Positions 31,954 through 41,013 of a stretch of DNA of 64,000 bases are shown here, piece by piece. A program made the position numbers and the translations under genes. Where the stretch lies: assembly GCA_910586225.1 (NCBI GenBank), contig CAJUIL010000001.1, positions 186,001 through 250,000 of the forward strand, given 5' to 3'. The notes under the pieces are model-generated. The model ran no database searches. It was not told where the DNA came from and was given only the letters and a program-made list of their open reading frames with translations. The stretch is from an uncultured Eubacterium sp. Its GTDB lineage: Bacteria; Bacillota; Clostridia; Lachnospirales; Lachnospiraceae. Position 1 is the first letter of the stretch; every line of letters begins with the position of its first letter.

Positions 31954-33129
31954 TTATATATCCTCAAATGCATCCTTCACTTTATCCATAAACGATCTGC
32001 GCCCGCTCTTCTTCCCGCCTGACGCCGCCCCGTTCTGGCTCTTTAACGAACCGCCGCTTACCTCGTCATAATTGCGCAGCGCTTCCTTTGCTTCTGCGCT
32101 CAGGCTGGTCGGTACCTGTACGACAAGCGTTACGTACTGGTCGCCGCGGATGTTTTTGTTGCGCAGCGACGGCACGCCCTTGCCCTTTAGACGGATCCTT
32201 GTATCGGTCTGCGTCCCAGGCCTTACCGTATAGAGCACGTCGCCATCGATCGTACTGATCCGGATCTCGCCGCCAAGCGCTGCCTGCGCAAAGGAGATCG
32301 GAGCTGTAGAATAAATGTTCATATCCTGCCGCTGGAAGATCGGATGACTCGTAATGATCACTTCGACCAGCAAATCGCCCCTTGGCCCTCCGTTTGTACC
32401 CGGCTCGCCCTTTTCACGGATACGCACGCTCTGCCCATTGTCGATCCCTGGCGGAATGCTTACAGATATCTTCTTCTTATTCGAAATATATCCGTTGCCG
32501 TGACAGTGCGGGCATTTTTCCTTGACGACTTTTCCGGTCCCCCGGCAGTCCGGACAGGTCTGTACATTCTGCACCATGCCAAACAATGACTGCTGCGTGA
32601 ACATCACCTTACCCTTGCCGCCGCACTTTGTACAGGTCTCAGGCGTCGTTCCAGGCTTTGCACCGCTTCCGTGGCAATCCGGGCAATCGTCCTTTAATAC
32701 CAGTTCCAATTCCTTTTCGCATCCAAAGACTGCTTCCTCAAAAGTGATCCGCACACTGGCGCGTACGTTGGCTCCCTTCATAGGGCCGTTGCTGCTGCGT
32801 CTGCTGCCGCCGCCGAAAAAGTCGCCGAAAATATCACCGAAAATATCGCCAAAGTCCATGCCGGAGAAGTCAAAGCCTCCGGCGCCTCCTCCGCCGCCTT
32901 CAAACGCTGCATGGCCAAACTGGTCATACTGCCTGCGCTTTTCCGGATCACTTAGGATCGCATAGGCTTCGGACGCTTCCTTGAATTTTTTTTCTGCATC
33001 TTTATCACCGGGATTCATATCCGGGTGGTATTTTTTTGCGAGGACGCGGTATGCTTTTTTAATTTCTGCGTCCCCAGCATTTTTTGCAACCCCAAGAACC
33101 TCGTAATAATCTCTTTTCTGCTCTGCCAT
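31954..33129 (-). CDS. dnaJ: Chaperone DnaJ
   Basis: A complete 391-residue type I Hsp40. The N-terminal J domain has HPD in AKKYHPDMNPGD, then a Gly/Phe-rich linker (GGGGGAGGFDFSGMDFGD), four CxxCxGxG zinc repeats (CPDCHGSG, CTKCGGKG, CPDCRGTG, CPHCHGNG), and the C-terminal substrate-binding domain. It hands unfolded clients to DnaK and stimulates its ATPase. It is the last gene of the hrcA-grpE-dnaK-dnaJ operon. Confidence 0.98.
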   Translation of the reverse strand: MAEQKRDYYEVLGVAKNAGDAEIKKAYRVLAKKYHPDMNPGDKDAEKKFKEASEAYAILSDPEKRRQYDQFGHAAFEGGGGGAGGFDFSGMDFGDIFGDIFGDFFGGGSRRSSNGPMKGANVRASVRITFEEAVFGCEKELELVLKDDCPDCHGSGAKPGTTPETCTKCGGKGKVMFTQQSLFGMVQNVQTCPDCRGTGKVVKEKCPHCHGNGYISNKKKISVSIPPGIDNGQSVRIREKGEPGTNGGPRGDLLVEVIITSHPIFQRQDMNIYSTAPISFAQAALGGEIRISTIDGDVLYTVRPGTQTDTRIRLKGKGVPSLRNKNIRGDQYVTLVVQVPTSLSAEAKEALRNYDEVSGGSLKSQNGAASGGKKSGRRSFMDKVKDAFEDI

Positions 33130-33165
33130 AACTTTTCCTCTGCCTGCACAATCTGTTATCGATCT

Positions 33166-35043
33166 TTAAACCTCTTTAAAATCCGCATCTACCACGTCGT
33201 CATCCGCTGCGCCAGCGTCGCTCGCCGCGCCTGCAAAATCCGAAGGATTCGGACCTGCGCCTGCTCCCTGCGCTGCCTGTGCGCTTTCATACATTTTTGC
33301 AAAGACTTTTTGTGCGCTTTCGGTCAGCTTTTCCTTTGCCGCCTTGATCTCATCCACCTGGGAGTCTGTCATGTTTTCTGCCTGCGGATTTGCCTCAAGC
33401 AGAGCCTTTAACGCGTTCAGATCAGCTTCTACTGCAGCTTTATCCGCAGCATCCAAGCTTGCGCCTACCTCCTCAAGTGCCTTTTCTGTCTGGAATGCAA
33501 ATGCATCCGCGTCGTTTCTTGCATCGATCGCTTCTTTGCGCTTGCGGTCCTGTGCTTCGTATTCTGCCGCTTCCTTTACTGCGCGGTCAATTTCATCATC
33601 AGACATATTGGATCCTGCTGTGATCGTAATATGCTGTTCCTTGCCAGTACCCAGATCCTTAGCGGATACGTTTACGATACCGTTCGCATCGATGTCAAAC
33701 GTAACCTCGATCTGCGGAACACCGCGGCGTGCTGGAGGGATTCCGTCCAGACGGAACTGTCCGAGTGATTTGTTATCTCTTGCGAACTGTCTTTCACCCT
33801 GTACGACGTTGATGTCCACGGCTGTCTGGTTATCTGCCGCTGTGGAGAAGATCTGGCTCTTTTTCGTCGGGATCGTTGTATTTCTTTCGATCAGCTTGGT
33901 CGCAACGCCGCCCATCGTTTCGATCGATAAGGATAACGGTGTAACATCCAGTAAGAGGATCTCACCTGCGCCAGCGTCTCCAGCCAGCTTGCCGCCCTGA
34001 ATCGACGCACCGATCGCTACGCACTCGTCTGGATTCAGGCTCTTGTTTGGTTCCTTGCCGGTCAGCTGCTTTACTTTTTCCTGAACAGCTGGAATACGTG
34101 TAGAACCGCCTACCAGCAGTACCTTTGCGATATCACTGTTGTTAAGTCCCGCATCTCTTAACGCATTTTGTACCGGAATTGCTGTACGTTCTACCAGATC
34201 TCTTGTCAGCTCATCAAATTTTGCCCTTGTCAGGTTCATATCAAAATGCTTCGGGCCTTCCGGTGTCGCCGTAATAAACGGCAGGTTGATATTTGTTGTC
34301 GTCGCAGAGGACAATTCCTTCTTTGCCTTTTCCGCTGCTTCTTTTAATCTTTGTAAAGCCATTTTATCTTTGGACAGGTCTACACCCTCTGCATTTTTAA
34401 ACTCTGCGATCATCCAGTCGGTTACCTTCTGGTCGAAGTCGTCGCCGCCGAGTCTTGTATCGCCGTTCGTAGACAATACCTCGATTACCCCGTCGCCGAT
34501 TTCGATAATAGATACGTCGAACGTACCGCCGCCCAGATCGTATACCATGATCTTCTGCTCACTCTCATTGTCCAGACCGTATGCCAGCGCAGCAGCTGTC
34601 GGCTCGTTAATGATACGCTTTACTTCCAGACCTGCGATCTTGCCCGCGTCCTTGGTTGCCTGTCTTTGTGCATCGTTGAAATATGCTGGTACTGTGATAA
34701 CCGCGTCGGTTACCTTCTCGCCAAGATAGCTTTCTGCATCTGCCTTAAGCTTTTGCAGGATCATAGCGGAAATCTGCTGCGGAGAATATTTTTTATCTTC
34801 AATCGTTCTGCCGTTGTCCGTACCCATATCTCTTTTAATAGAAATAATCGTCTTTTCTGCGTTGGTAACCGCCTGACGCTTTGCCGGCTCGCCAACCAGA
34901 CGCTCGCCTGTCTTTGTAAACGCTACGATAGAAGGTGTCGTTCTCGCGCCTTCCTGGTTAGCGATAACGGTTGGCTTGCCGCCTTCCATTACGGCTACGC
35001 AGCTGTTTGTTGTTCCAAGGTCAATACCAATAATCTTACTCAT
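33166..35043 (-). CDS. dnaK: Chaperone DnaK (Hsp70)
   Basis: A 625-residue Hsp70. The nucleotide-binding domain has GIDLGTTNSCVAVMEGG at the start, VPAYFNDAQRQATKDAG and DLGGGTFDVSIIE; the linker and substrate-binding domain begin near DVTPLSLSIETMGG; the C-terminal lid ends in an acidic DDDVVDADFKEV typical of bacterial DnaK. It lies between grpE and dnaJ and is under HrcA/CIRCE control through the upstream promoter. Confidence 0.99.
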   Translation of the reverse strand: MSKIIGIDLGTTNSCVAVMEGGKPTVIANQEGARTTPSIVAFTKTGERLVGEPAKRQAVTNAEKTIISIKRDMGTDNGRTIEDKKYSPQQISAMILQKLKADAESYLGEKVTDAVITVPAYFNDAQRQATKDAGKIAGLEVKRIINEPTAAALAYGLDNESEQKIMVYDLGGGTFDVSIIEIGDGVIEVLSTNGDTRLGGDDFDQKVTDWMIAEFKNAEGVDLSKDKMALQRLKEAAEKAKKELSSATTTNINLPFITATPEGPKHFDMNLTRAKFDELTRDLVERTAIPVQNALRDAGLNNSDIAKVLLVGGSTRIPAVQEKVKQLTGKEPNKSLNPDECVAIGASIQGGKLAGDAGAGEILLLDVTPLSLSIETMGGVATKLIERNTTIPTKKSQIFSTAADNQTAVDINVVQGERQFARDNKSLGQFRLDGIPPARRGVPQIEVTFDIDANGIVNVSAKDLGTGKEQHITITAGSNMSDDEIDRAVKEAAEYEAQDRKRKEAIDARNDADAFAFQTEKALEEVGASLDAADKAAVEADLNALKALLEANPQAENMTDSQVDEIKAAKEKLTESAQKVFAKMYESAQAAQGAGAGPNPSDFAGAASDAGAADDDVVDADFKEV

Positions 35044-35114
35044 TGTTCATTCCTCCTGCTTTGATACCCTGTGGGTTCTTCTCTATAAAAAATAACTTTC
35101 ATTACATTGCAAGC

Positions 35115-35825
35115 TTAATTGACAACCGCGACCATACTGTGTCTTACCACACTGTCACGGTACATATAACCCTTTAGCAGCTCTTGGGCGATAATACCGG
35201 ATTCGTATTCCTCGCTTTCTGTCTGCATGACCGCATTGTGCAGATTCGGGTCAAATTCCTTGCCGACCGCCTCGATCGGCTTGACATCCGCTTCCTCCAG
35301 CATCGTCATCAGCTGCTTATAGATCTTATTCATGCCGTCTACGAATGCATCTTCTTTATTCTCTTCGGAAACAGCCGCAAGTCCGCGTTCAAAATTATCC
35401 ACAACCGGAAGCACCTTTTCAATAATACTCTTCGCACCGATTTCATACATCTGTGTCTTTTCCTTTTCGGTACGCTTGCGGAAATTGTCAAATTCCGCCA
35501 TCTGTCGCTTCACTTGGTCGGTCAGCTCTTCGATCTTTTCATCTTTTTTGTCTTTTTTCTTGTTTTTCTTAAAAAATCCCTTTTTCGTGCCCGAAGCAGC
35601 TTCCCCTTCTTCCGACTCTTCACAGCAGTCCGCCTCGTCCCCGGCCTGTTCGCCATCGGCGTCCTCTGCGTCGTTTTCAGCCTCCTCGGCCTGCGCCTTA
35701 GCATCCTCCTGCGTATCTGCCTCAGCCTGCGCCGCCTGTACAGCTTCGTCTAGATCCTGTGTCTGTTCTGCCGCATCCTCCTGCTTGTTGTCTGGTTCAT
35801 TTATATCCTGCTTTTTATTTTCCAC
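35115..35825 (-). CDS. grpE: Nucleotide exchange factor GrpE
   Basis: A 236-residue GrpE, the exchange factor that releases ADP from DnaK. The conserved core runs from RQMAEFDNFRKRTEKEK to the C-terminal beta domain with AVGKEFDPNLHNAVMQ and GYMYRDSVVRHSMVAVV. The first ~75 residues are a long, very acidic Glu/Asp/Ala-rich tail followed by a Lys-rich patch (KKGFFKKNKKKDKKDEK), longer than in E. coli but common in Firmicutes. Confidence 0.97.
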   Translation of the reverse strand: MENKKQDINEPDNKQEDAAEQTQDLDEAVQAAQAEADTQEDAKAQAEEAENDAEDADGEQAGDEADCCEESEEGEAASGTKKGFFKKNKKKDKKDEKIEELTDQVKRQMAEFDNFRKRTEKEKTQMYEIGAKSIIEKVLPVVDNFERGLAAVSEENKEDAFVDGMNKIYKQLMTMLEEADVKPIEAVGKEFDPNLHNAVMQTESEEYESGIIAQELLKGYMYRDSVVRHSMVAVVN

Positions 35826-35909
35826 GCACTTTGCTCCTTTCTATTTTAACCATCTGACGGTCTTTTCATAACTGCTGTCAAAACTTTGCAGCCCGCCAGC
35901 CAATGCCCG

Positions 35910-36965
35910 TCATGCTTCCTCCTTCTGGTAAATACCGTCCAGTTGTTTTTTCAAATGCTTGAGATTGTTAAGCACTCTTTCATAATCCATACGCTTTGGA
36001 CCGATAATGCCGATCGTCCCGGTCACGCCGTCGCCCAGCTCATAGGTCGCTGTCACAACGCTGCAGTCTTTCATTGTTTTGATTGGGCTTTCATCCCCGA
36101 TATACACTTGAATGCCCGTGCCCGGCCCGCGCTCGCCCAGCTTGTCGGTGATCATACTGGCAAGCACCTGCTTTTCTTCAAAGGCAGAAATAAACTCGCT
36201 CGCCTTTTCCGAATTGCTAAGCTCCGGATATTTAAAAATATTGGTCGCACCGCTTGTATAGATCTGCAGATCCTCATCCTCTCCGATGGCCTGCGCAAGC
36301 GCGTCCAGCACATCTCCGATGATCTGGCTGTGGATCCCTGCCTGATCCTTTAACGCTGCGATCGTGCCGAGATTGATCTGCTCCATCGACAGCCCGTTCA
36401 GACTGGTATTCAATAGGATATTCAGCTTAAGCAGCTGCTCATCCGTCAGTTCTTGTTCCAGCGCCAGCATTTTATTTTTTACAATATTGCCCTCCAAAAC
36501 GATCACACACAGCAAATGGCTTGTGTCAACTCTGGAAAGCTGGATAAATTTCAGCTTGTTACGGTGGTACTGCGGCCCAGTGATCATAGCTGCATATTCG
36601 GTATTGTTTGCCAGCAGCTTTGCAACGTTTTTCAATACCTTTTCCATTTTTTCGGTATGCTCAATGACAAAATTCTGCATATCGCTGATCTCCTGGTTTT
36701 TCTCTGCGATCAGATGATCTACATAAAACCGGTAGCCTTTGTCAGAGGGAATCCGCCCTGCTGAGGTATGCGGCTGGAGGATATAGCCAAGCTCCTCCAG
36801 GTCTGACATCTCATTGCGGATGGTCGCGGAGCTTAAATGCAAATCTGTGTACTTTGAAATCGTCCTCGAACCGACCGGCTCACCTGTATCCAGATAATTT
36901 TTTATGATGGCTTTTAAAATTTTGGTCTTTCTTTCGTCAAGTCCCTCCATAAAAAGTACACTCAC
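35910..36965 (-). CDS. hrcA: Heat-inducible transcription repressor HrcA
   Basis: A 351-residue winged-helix repressor that binds CIRCE and represses the chaperone operon until heat draws GroEL away. The DNA-binding domain reads ILKAIIKNYLDTGEPVGSRT, then LSSATIRNEMSDLEELGYI. A GAF-like middle domain and dimer interface follow, ending in VTGTIGIIGPKRMDYERV. The first codon is probably GTG at 36965, with GGAAAGG 5 bases before; ATG at 36950 is possible. It is first in the operon and so controls itself. Confidence 0.97.
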   Translation of the reverse strand: MSVLFMEGLDERKTKILKAIIKNYLDTGEPVGSRTISKYTDLHLSSATIRNEMSDLEELGYILQPHTSAGRIPSDKGYRFYVDHLIAEKNQEISDMQNFVIEHTEKMEKVLKNVAKLLANNTEYAAMITGPQYHRNKLKFIQLSRVDTSHLLCVIVLEGNIVKNKMLALEQELTDEQLLKLNILLNTSLNGLSMEQINLGTIAALKDQAGIHSQIIGDVLDALAQAIGEDEDLQIYTSGATNIFKYPELSNSEKASEFISAFEEKQVLASMITDKLGERGPGTGIQVYIGDESPIKTMKDCSVVTATYELGDGVTGTIGIIGPKRMDYERVLNNLKHLKKQLDGIYQKEEA

Positions 36966-36983
36966 AGCCTTTCCTGCTTTTTG

Positions 36984-37010
36984 TTAGCACTCGATGAATT
37001 AGAGTGCTAA
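36984..37010 (-). promoter_or_regulatory. CIRCE operator
   Basis: Perfect TTAGCACTC, 9 bases, GAGTGCTAA. It lies between the -10 box and the hrcA start, the standard place for HrcA repression. Confidence 0.98.
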
Positions 37011-37023
37011 TATCGATATGACT

Positions 37024-37052
37024 AAGATAACACTCCGCATTTTCTTTGTCAA
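37024..37052 (-). promoter_or_regulatory. Promoter of the hrcA-grpE-dnaK-dnaJ operon
   Basis: Minus-strand -35 TTGACA and -10 TATCTT with a 17-base spacer, 13 bases upstream of the CIRCE box. Confidence 0.85.
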
Positions 37053-37160
37053 CCTGTTTTTGCAAATTCTTTGCAAAGAATTTGTAAATATTTTATAAAT
37101 TATATATAAACAAATAATAAATAAACAGCAAACTATAAAGAAAGCAGCCGCATAGAAAGA

Positions 37161-37200
37161 ACCGCGTGGCTGAAACAAACGATGTTTCGCGGCACGCGGT
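37161..37200. other. Strong hairpin in the region of gene remnants
   Basis: ACCGCGTGGCTGAAACA pairs with TGTTTCGCGGCACGCGGT, followed on the plus strand by a T-rich stretch (TATGTCTTTTTCTTTT). It looks like a terminator, perhaps left from a lost gene. Nothing else is recognised between the heat-shock promoter and the remnant at 37.3 kb. Confidence 0.5.
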
Positions 37201-37320
37201 ATGTCTTTTTCTTTTCTAAAAACCTTTCATGAGCAGAACTCTTTTTCCTCGCAAGCTTTTTTGCAATTCTCTTCAAACACAATGCCTTCCATAACACGCA
37301 TAATTGCTGCTTTCGATCTT

Positions 37321-37622
37321 TTATGAAGATATGCTCCATTCTGGCCCGATCGATGCGCCATCTGCGATTACAAGTACAGTTCCGCCGCCTGACTTCTGCA
37401 GCCGATCTATAATTTTAGATTTTCCTCCAGCATTTACACATCGTATTCCCCTCTCTGCACATATATCAGAAAAAAATTCATACCCAGAATTAGAATCTTC
37501 CACCCTGTACGATCAAATGCCATCAGTATCAGCGTCTTTACCCCGCCTGACAACTCCTTTGTGGAAATCTTTCCTAAATATTTCCCCATCGCGTCATTGA
37601 TATCTGGCAGAATATCCGTACA
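37321..37622 (-). pseudogene. Joined fragments of a DUF4869-like gene and an ATPase-like gene
   Basis: On the minus strand one frame reads ILPDINDAMGKYLGKIS then ELSGGVKTLILMAFDRT, which recalls DUF4869 proteins (the SGG..LIL core). Directly after, in another frame, comes EDSNSGYEFFSDICAERG and VLVIADGASIGPE, which recalls the C-terminal part of a P-loop protein often encoded beside DUF4869 in Lachnospiraceae. A further one-base shift leads into MEHIFIKDRKQQ downstream (to 37133). The two parts are fused with most of both genes missing, so this is a decayed deletion product. Family names are from memory. Confidence 0.55.
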
Positions 37623-37638
37623 TTAGTTTCGTGTTCTA

Positions 37639-39225
37639 TTAAAGATTTGCAAAGATTTCTGTCTGCTCCCGCAGCCGTTCCACAATTTCCTTATTAATGT
37701 CCATCCGGCTTGTAATGTCCGCCATATTCCCGACCAGGCTTCTTGTGCTTCCTGCAACGCCGCTGATATCTCCAGCTCCTTCATCGATGGCGTTTGTAAT
37801 ACGCTGGATCGATGTTACGATTTCTTCCATGGAGTTGCGAAGATGCAGCGCCTTTTGGTGAAATTCCTCCATTTCCCGCTCAACGTAAAACGCATCGTCC
37901 TTATACTGACGTCCTGCGCTTACAAATGTTTGAAATTCCTTCAAGATCGTTTCATTCATGTAGTCAATCAGATCCTGCGCATTTTTAGAAAGATGGGACA
38001 CAGCCTTTGTCACAACCTGGTTAACCTCTTGTATCCGCGTCGCGGTCTTGGCGCAGGAATCCGCCAGCTCGCGGATCTCAGACGCTACCACCACAAAGCC
38101 CTTTCCAGCCTCTCCTGCCCTGGATGCTTCCACCGAGGCATTTAACGCGATCAGGTTCGTTGACACGGAAATGGACAGGATTTCCTTTGTCAGGCTGTTC
38201 ACCTGGTCCACGCTTTTGCTGTTTTCGATCGCTTCATTTAATTCTACAAGGATATGCGCAGCCTTTGCGCCGATAACCTCCGTATTGCTCTGCGCTGTCT
38301 GCTCCATTTTGCTTGCACGCAATTTCATCGCAGAAGCATAGGAAGTGATCTCGCCGCATTCCTTTACCATATCATTGACATCCTCATTCACCTCTGAAGC
38401 GTTTGTGCTGATGCGGTTCGCGTTGTGCGCGACCTTTTGGATGGCTGCAGACAGCGCTTCCATCAGAGAATACAGATCCTTCGTACTTTTGCTCGATGTC
38501 CGTGTCTTTCCCAGCACCTCGCCGACAACTGCGTTGATCTGTTCAGAGCTGCCCTGCAACGTCTGCATCATATTTTTGATCGGGCGTACCACATATTTTA
38601 AAATAATACGAATAGCCAGAATAACGAGCACCATATACGTCACGATCGCAATCCCGGTAATGACGATCGAAGAAACGTAGACATTCGAAAGCTTCTGTCT
38701 TGCAGCCGCCGTCCGTTTATCGATCGCCTCCACCATCTGCGCCATATTTTCTTCCGCAGCATCCGCAAATACCGCCGTTTCATCATTGGCGCACAGATAA
38801 GCTTCCTGCGTTTTACTGTCCGCGCTCGCACAGAGCAGTCTGATCAGAGAATGTTTAAAGTCGCTGTAATTTTTTATCAGCTCCTTGTAAACAGCAGCCT
38901 CCTTATCGGTCACATAGACCTTATACTGTTCCAGCATTTGATCGAGCTGCGCTTCCTCTTCCTTTATCTGCCCTGCGACAGTGATCATTGTATTGTAATC
39001 CGTCGCTACAATATGCGACAGCGCCATTTTATGAATACTGATCATACGGCAGCGGATGTCCGCCAGCTGAGCGGCCCCGGCCATCTGCTCATCTACAATA
39101 CCCGCCGCATTAGAATTTACATGATTAATATTATATACAGATAAAACATTTGATATCAACGCCACAATTCCAAGTAAAACAATCGGCAAGATCAAACGTT
39201 TTTGAATACTCATCCCGCTGTCCAT
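37639..39225 (-). CDS. Methyl-accepting chemotaxis protein with four-helix-bundle sensor
   Basis: A 528-residue membrane receptor. Membrane helix 1 is at residues ~11-32 (LILPIVLLGIVALISNVLSV) and helix 2 at ~190-212. Between them lies a ~155-residue helical periplasmic domain of the 4HB_MCP type. A HAMP-like linker and the cytoplasmic signalling domain follow, with hairpin NLIALNASVEASRAGEAGKG. It should feed CheA/CheW. The ligand is unknown. The solute-binding lipoprotein gene directly upstream (29 bases) may be co-transcribed and might supply the signal. The ATG has a GGAGG site. Confidence 0.92.
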   Translation of the reverse strand: MDSGMSIQKRLILPIVLLGIVALISNVLSVYNINHVNSNAAGIVDEQMAGAAQLADIRCRMISIHKMALSHIVATDYNTMITVAGQIKEEEAQLDQMLEQYKVYVTDKEAAVYKELIKNYSDFKHSLIRLLCASADSKTQEAYLCANDETAVFADAAEENMAQMVEAIDKRTAAARQKLSNVYVSSIVITGIAIVTYMVLVILAIRIILKYVVRPIKNMMQTLQGSSEQINAVVGEVLGKTRTSSKSTKDLYSLMEALSAAIQKVAHNANRISTNASEVNEDVNDMVKECGEITSYASAMKLRASKMEQTAQSNTEVIGAKAAHILVELNEAIENSKSVDQVNSLTKEILSISVSTNLIALNASVEASRAGEAGKGFVVVASEIRELADSCAKTATRIQEVNQVVTKAVSHLSKNAQDLIDYMNETILKEFQTFVSAGRQYKDDAFYVEREMEEFHQKALHLRNSMEEIVTSIQRITNAIDEGAGDISGVAGSTRSLVGNMADITSRMDINKEIVERLREQTEIFANL

Positions 39226-39254
39226 TACTAAAATCCTCCATCACCTATCACCCT

Positions 39255-40538
39255 TTACCTCGCTATCACCTGCTCTACCATCGCATCCAGCTGCTTTTGC
39301 AGATCTTCTCCGCTTGCATTTAAAAGCGCCATATTTCCCGCAAACGTCTCTACCGGCACCCAGAACTTCCCGCTGATCCTCTGCAGCTGGGAATATTCCG
39401 ACTGCTCCAGGATCGCGGCGATCGCAGGTGCCTGCTGCACTTGTTCAGACTGCGCCGCCTGTTTATTGGACGGGCCCTGTCCGCGCATCTCAAACCGCAG
39501 TTCTTGGTTTTCCTCCGATACCATCCACGCCGCCAGCCTTGCCGCCCAATCCGGCTCCTTAGAATACGCGTTGACACCGACCAGCTTGCACCCAGAAAAA
39601 GACGCCATCTGCACCTGCTGCCCCGCGCACGTATACGACGGCAGCTTTGCCGCTCCCATGCGCTCGCCCAGCGTCTGCTGCAGCTCCTTCGCATTCCAGA
39701 CACCGCTGATACCAGCGATCACAGATCCATCCTGCATACCCTGCAAAAATGCCGCATCGTTCCGATTCGAAAATCCCGGACTCGCCGCAATATCCAGCAT
39801 AGACTGCGCTACATCCACGCCTTTTATCGCACCCTCCTTTTTGTTCCAATCGCAGTAATTTGTGATCCCATCCTCATTTAGCCCGACTTCCATTCCGGTA
39901 TTCCCAAAAAACGCGTAGACATACCAGGCCGACGACCAGTCCATTGCTACATATTTTCCATTGTCGGCCGCGATTTCCAACATCTTCTCCAGCGACAAAA
40001 TATCCTCTTGTGTAAAAAACTCCTTATCATAATAAAGAAAATATCCGTTATCCGCTGTCAGCGGGTACGCATATACCGTATCTCCAACCGATGCCGCCTC
40101 TACTGCCGTCTGCAGATGCTCAGCCCGTATCGTATCCGCATCCGCGACCGGCTCCAGCGCTCCTGCAGCAGCCAGCGCATTCAGCTGGTCATCTGCAAAT
40201 GTAAAAACATCCGCCCCCTTCTCCAGATCAGCAAACATCGCGTCCTTACAGTTTGCCTCTCCCTGTTCACCACAGGTAACCTGGATATCCGCTTCGTCCT
40301 GATACGCTTCCTCAAAGCTTCGCGCCATCCGTTCCAAAAGCTCAGCATCCTCCTGCGCACCCCACACCGTCAGGCTCACCTGCTCCCGCTCTACTTTCCC
40401 CGACACCTGCTCTGGCGCATCCTTCCCAACGTCCTTCCCACATCCGGCAAGCAGCATCACCCCTGCCGGCAACAGAAATAACATACGCCGCAGGCTTTTT
40501 ACACTGTCTTGAAATTTGCTGCGATATGCCGTTTTCAT
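39255..40538 (-). CDS. Extracellular solute-binding lipoprotein (family 1, sugar type)
   Basis: A 427-residue lipoprotein with a lipobox (LLAGC, Cys near residue 33) after a basic signal peptide, then the family-1 solute-binding fold: LTVWGAQEDAELLERMAR, ADVFTFADDQLNALAAAG and a mixed C-terminal lobe. Such proteins catch oligosaccharides outside the cell. There is no permease or ATPase beside it, and the next gene downstream is a chemoreceptor, so it may serve sensing or an uptake system elsewhere. Start ATG with AGGAGG 8 bases upstream; an earlier in-frame start would run into the inverted-repeat element. Confidence 0.9.
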   Translation of the reverse strand: MKTAYRSKFQDSVKSLRRMLFLLPAGVMLLAGCGKDVGKDAPEQVSGKVEREQVSLTVWGAQEDAELLERMARSFEEAYQDEADIQVTCGEQGEANCKDAMFADLEKGADVFTFADDQLNALAAAGALEPVADADTIRAEHLQTAVEAASVGDTVYAYPLTADNGYFLYYDKEFFTQEDILSLEKMLEIAADNGKYVAMDWSSAWYVYAFFGNTGMEVGLNEDGITNYCDWNKKEGAIKGVDVAQSMLDIAASPGFSNRNDAAFLQGMQDGSVIAGISGVWNAKELQQTLGERMGAAKLPSYTCAGQQVQMASFSGCKLVGVNAYSKEPDWAARLAAWMVSEENQELRFEMRGQGPSNKQAAQSEQVQQAPAIAAILEQSEYSQLQRISGKFWVPVETFAGNMALLNASGEDLQKQLDAMVEQVIAR

Positions 40539-40568
40539 TGCACTAATCCTCCTGATCTTCATTTCCAT

Positions 40569-40598
40569 ATTATCACGACGCAGTAACCGTTCAGACAA
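40569..40598 (-). promoter_or_regulatory. Possible promoter partly supplied by the inverted-repeat element
   Basis: Minus-strand -10 GATAAT is in unique sequence 30 bases before the lipoprotein start; the best -35, TTGTCT at 18 bases, lies inside the terminal repeat of the small element. Both boxes are imperfect. Confidence 0.35.
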
Positions 40599-40716
40599 GC
40601 TGATCTGTTACCTGTAAAAATCCATTGAAAATCGCTTCACGATGGGATTTTTACACTCCTGAATCATGTTCTTACGGTCTTTGCAGCAGGGTGCAAAGAC
40701 CTGCCTGAACTATTAC
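40583..40716. repeat. Inverted-repeat-bounded small element, copy 2
   Basis: A 134-base element closely matching 22026-22160, including the inner stem GTCTTTGCA/TGCAAAGAC. Ends: GTAACCGTTCAGACAAGC and, reversed, GTAATAGTTCAGGCAGG. It lies directly upstream of the solute-binding lipoprotein gene. No protein is encoded. Confidence 0.8.
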
Positions 40717-40814
40717 ACGACGCAAACAGCCGCCATACTGTATTTCAGTATAGCATATGTATGGGTTTTCATCCATAGCTTTCTAAAAATTTAGGTTAAT
40801 ATTTAGCAAAAGGA

Positions 40815-40898
40815 GTAACAGTTCAGGCGGGTCGGCTGATGAAAGCGGACTGTTTTCATAGCTGCGTTTATTAACGCAATTTTTGTTCAAACTATTAC
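40815..40898. repeat. Shorter element with the same type of ends
   Basis: An 84-base unit with ends GTAACAGTTCAGGC and, reversed, GTAATAGTTTGAAC. The interior differs from the 135-base elements and has its own hairpins (GCGTT/AACGC, TGAAA/TTTCA). It adjoins a gene remnant at its right end. Confidence 0.5.
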
Positions 40899-40899
40899 A

Positions 40900-41013
40900 A
40901 TCACAGAAAAAATGCTTAAACTAGGATACGATACAGCTGAGATCCTGGCACTCACTGGCATATCTGAAGAACAGCTTAAAATATTACAGGCAAATACAGG
41001 CCATAAAGTATGA
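40900..41013 (+). pseudogene. C-terminal remnant, resembles Rpn/PD-(D/E)XK transposase-family proteins
   Basis: About 37 codons ending in TGA read EKMLKLGYDTAEILALTG then ISEEQLKILQ. This helical motif recalls the C-terminal tail of Rpn-type, PD-(D/E)XK transposase-family proteins, which are common in Lachnospiraceae. The upstream part is gone, replaced by the short inverted-repeat element. Tentative. Confidence 0.4.

Noticed and set aside
33344..34000. Long plus-strand open frame opposite dnaK (and another at 35184-35753 opposite grpE)
   Set aside because: Ser- or Phe/Leu-rich translations with no ribosome site; they mirror highly biased codons of the real chaperone genes.
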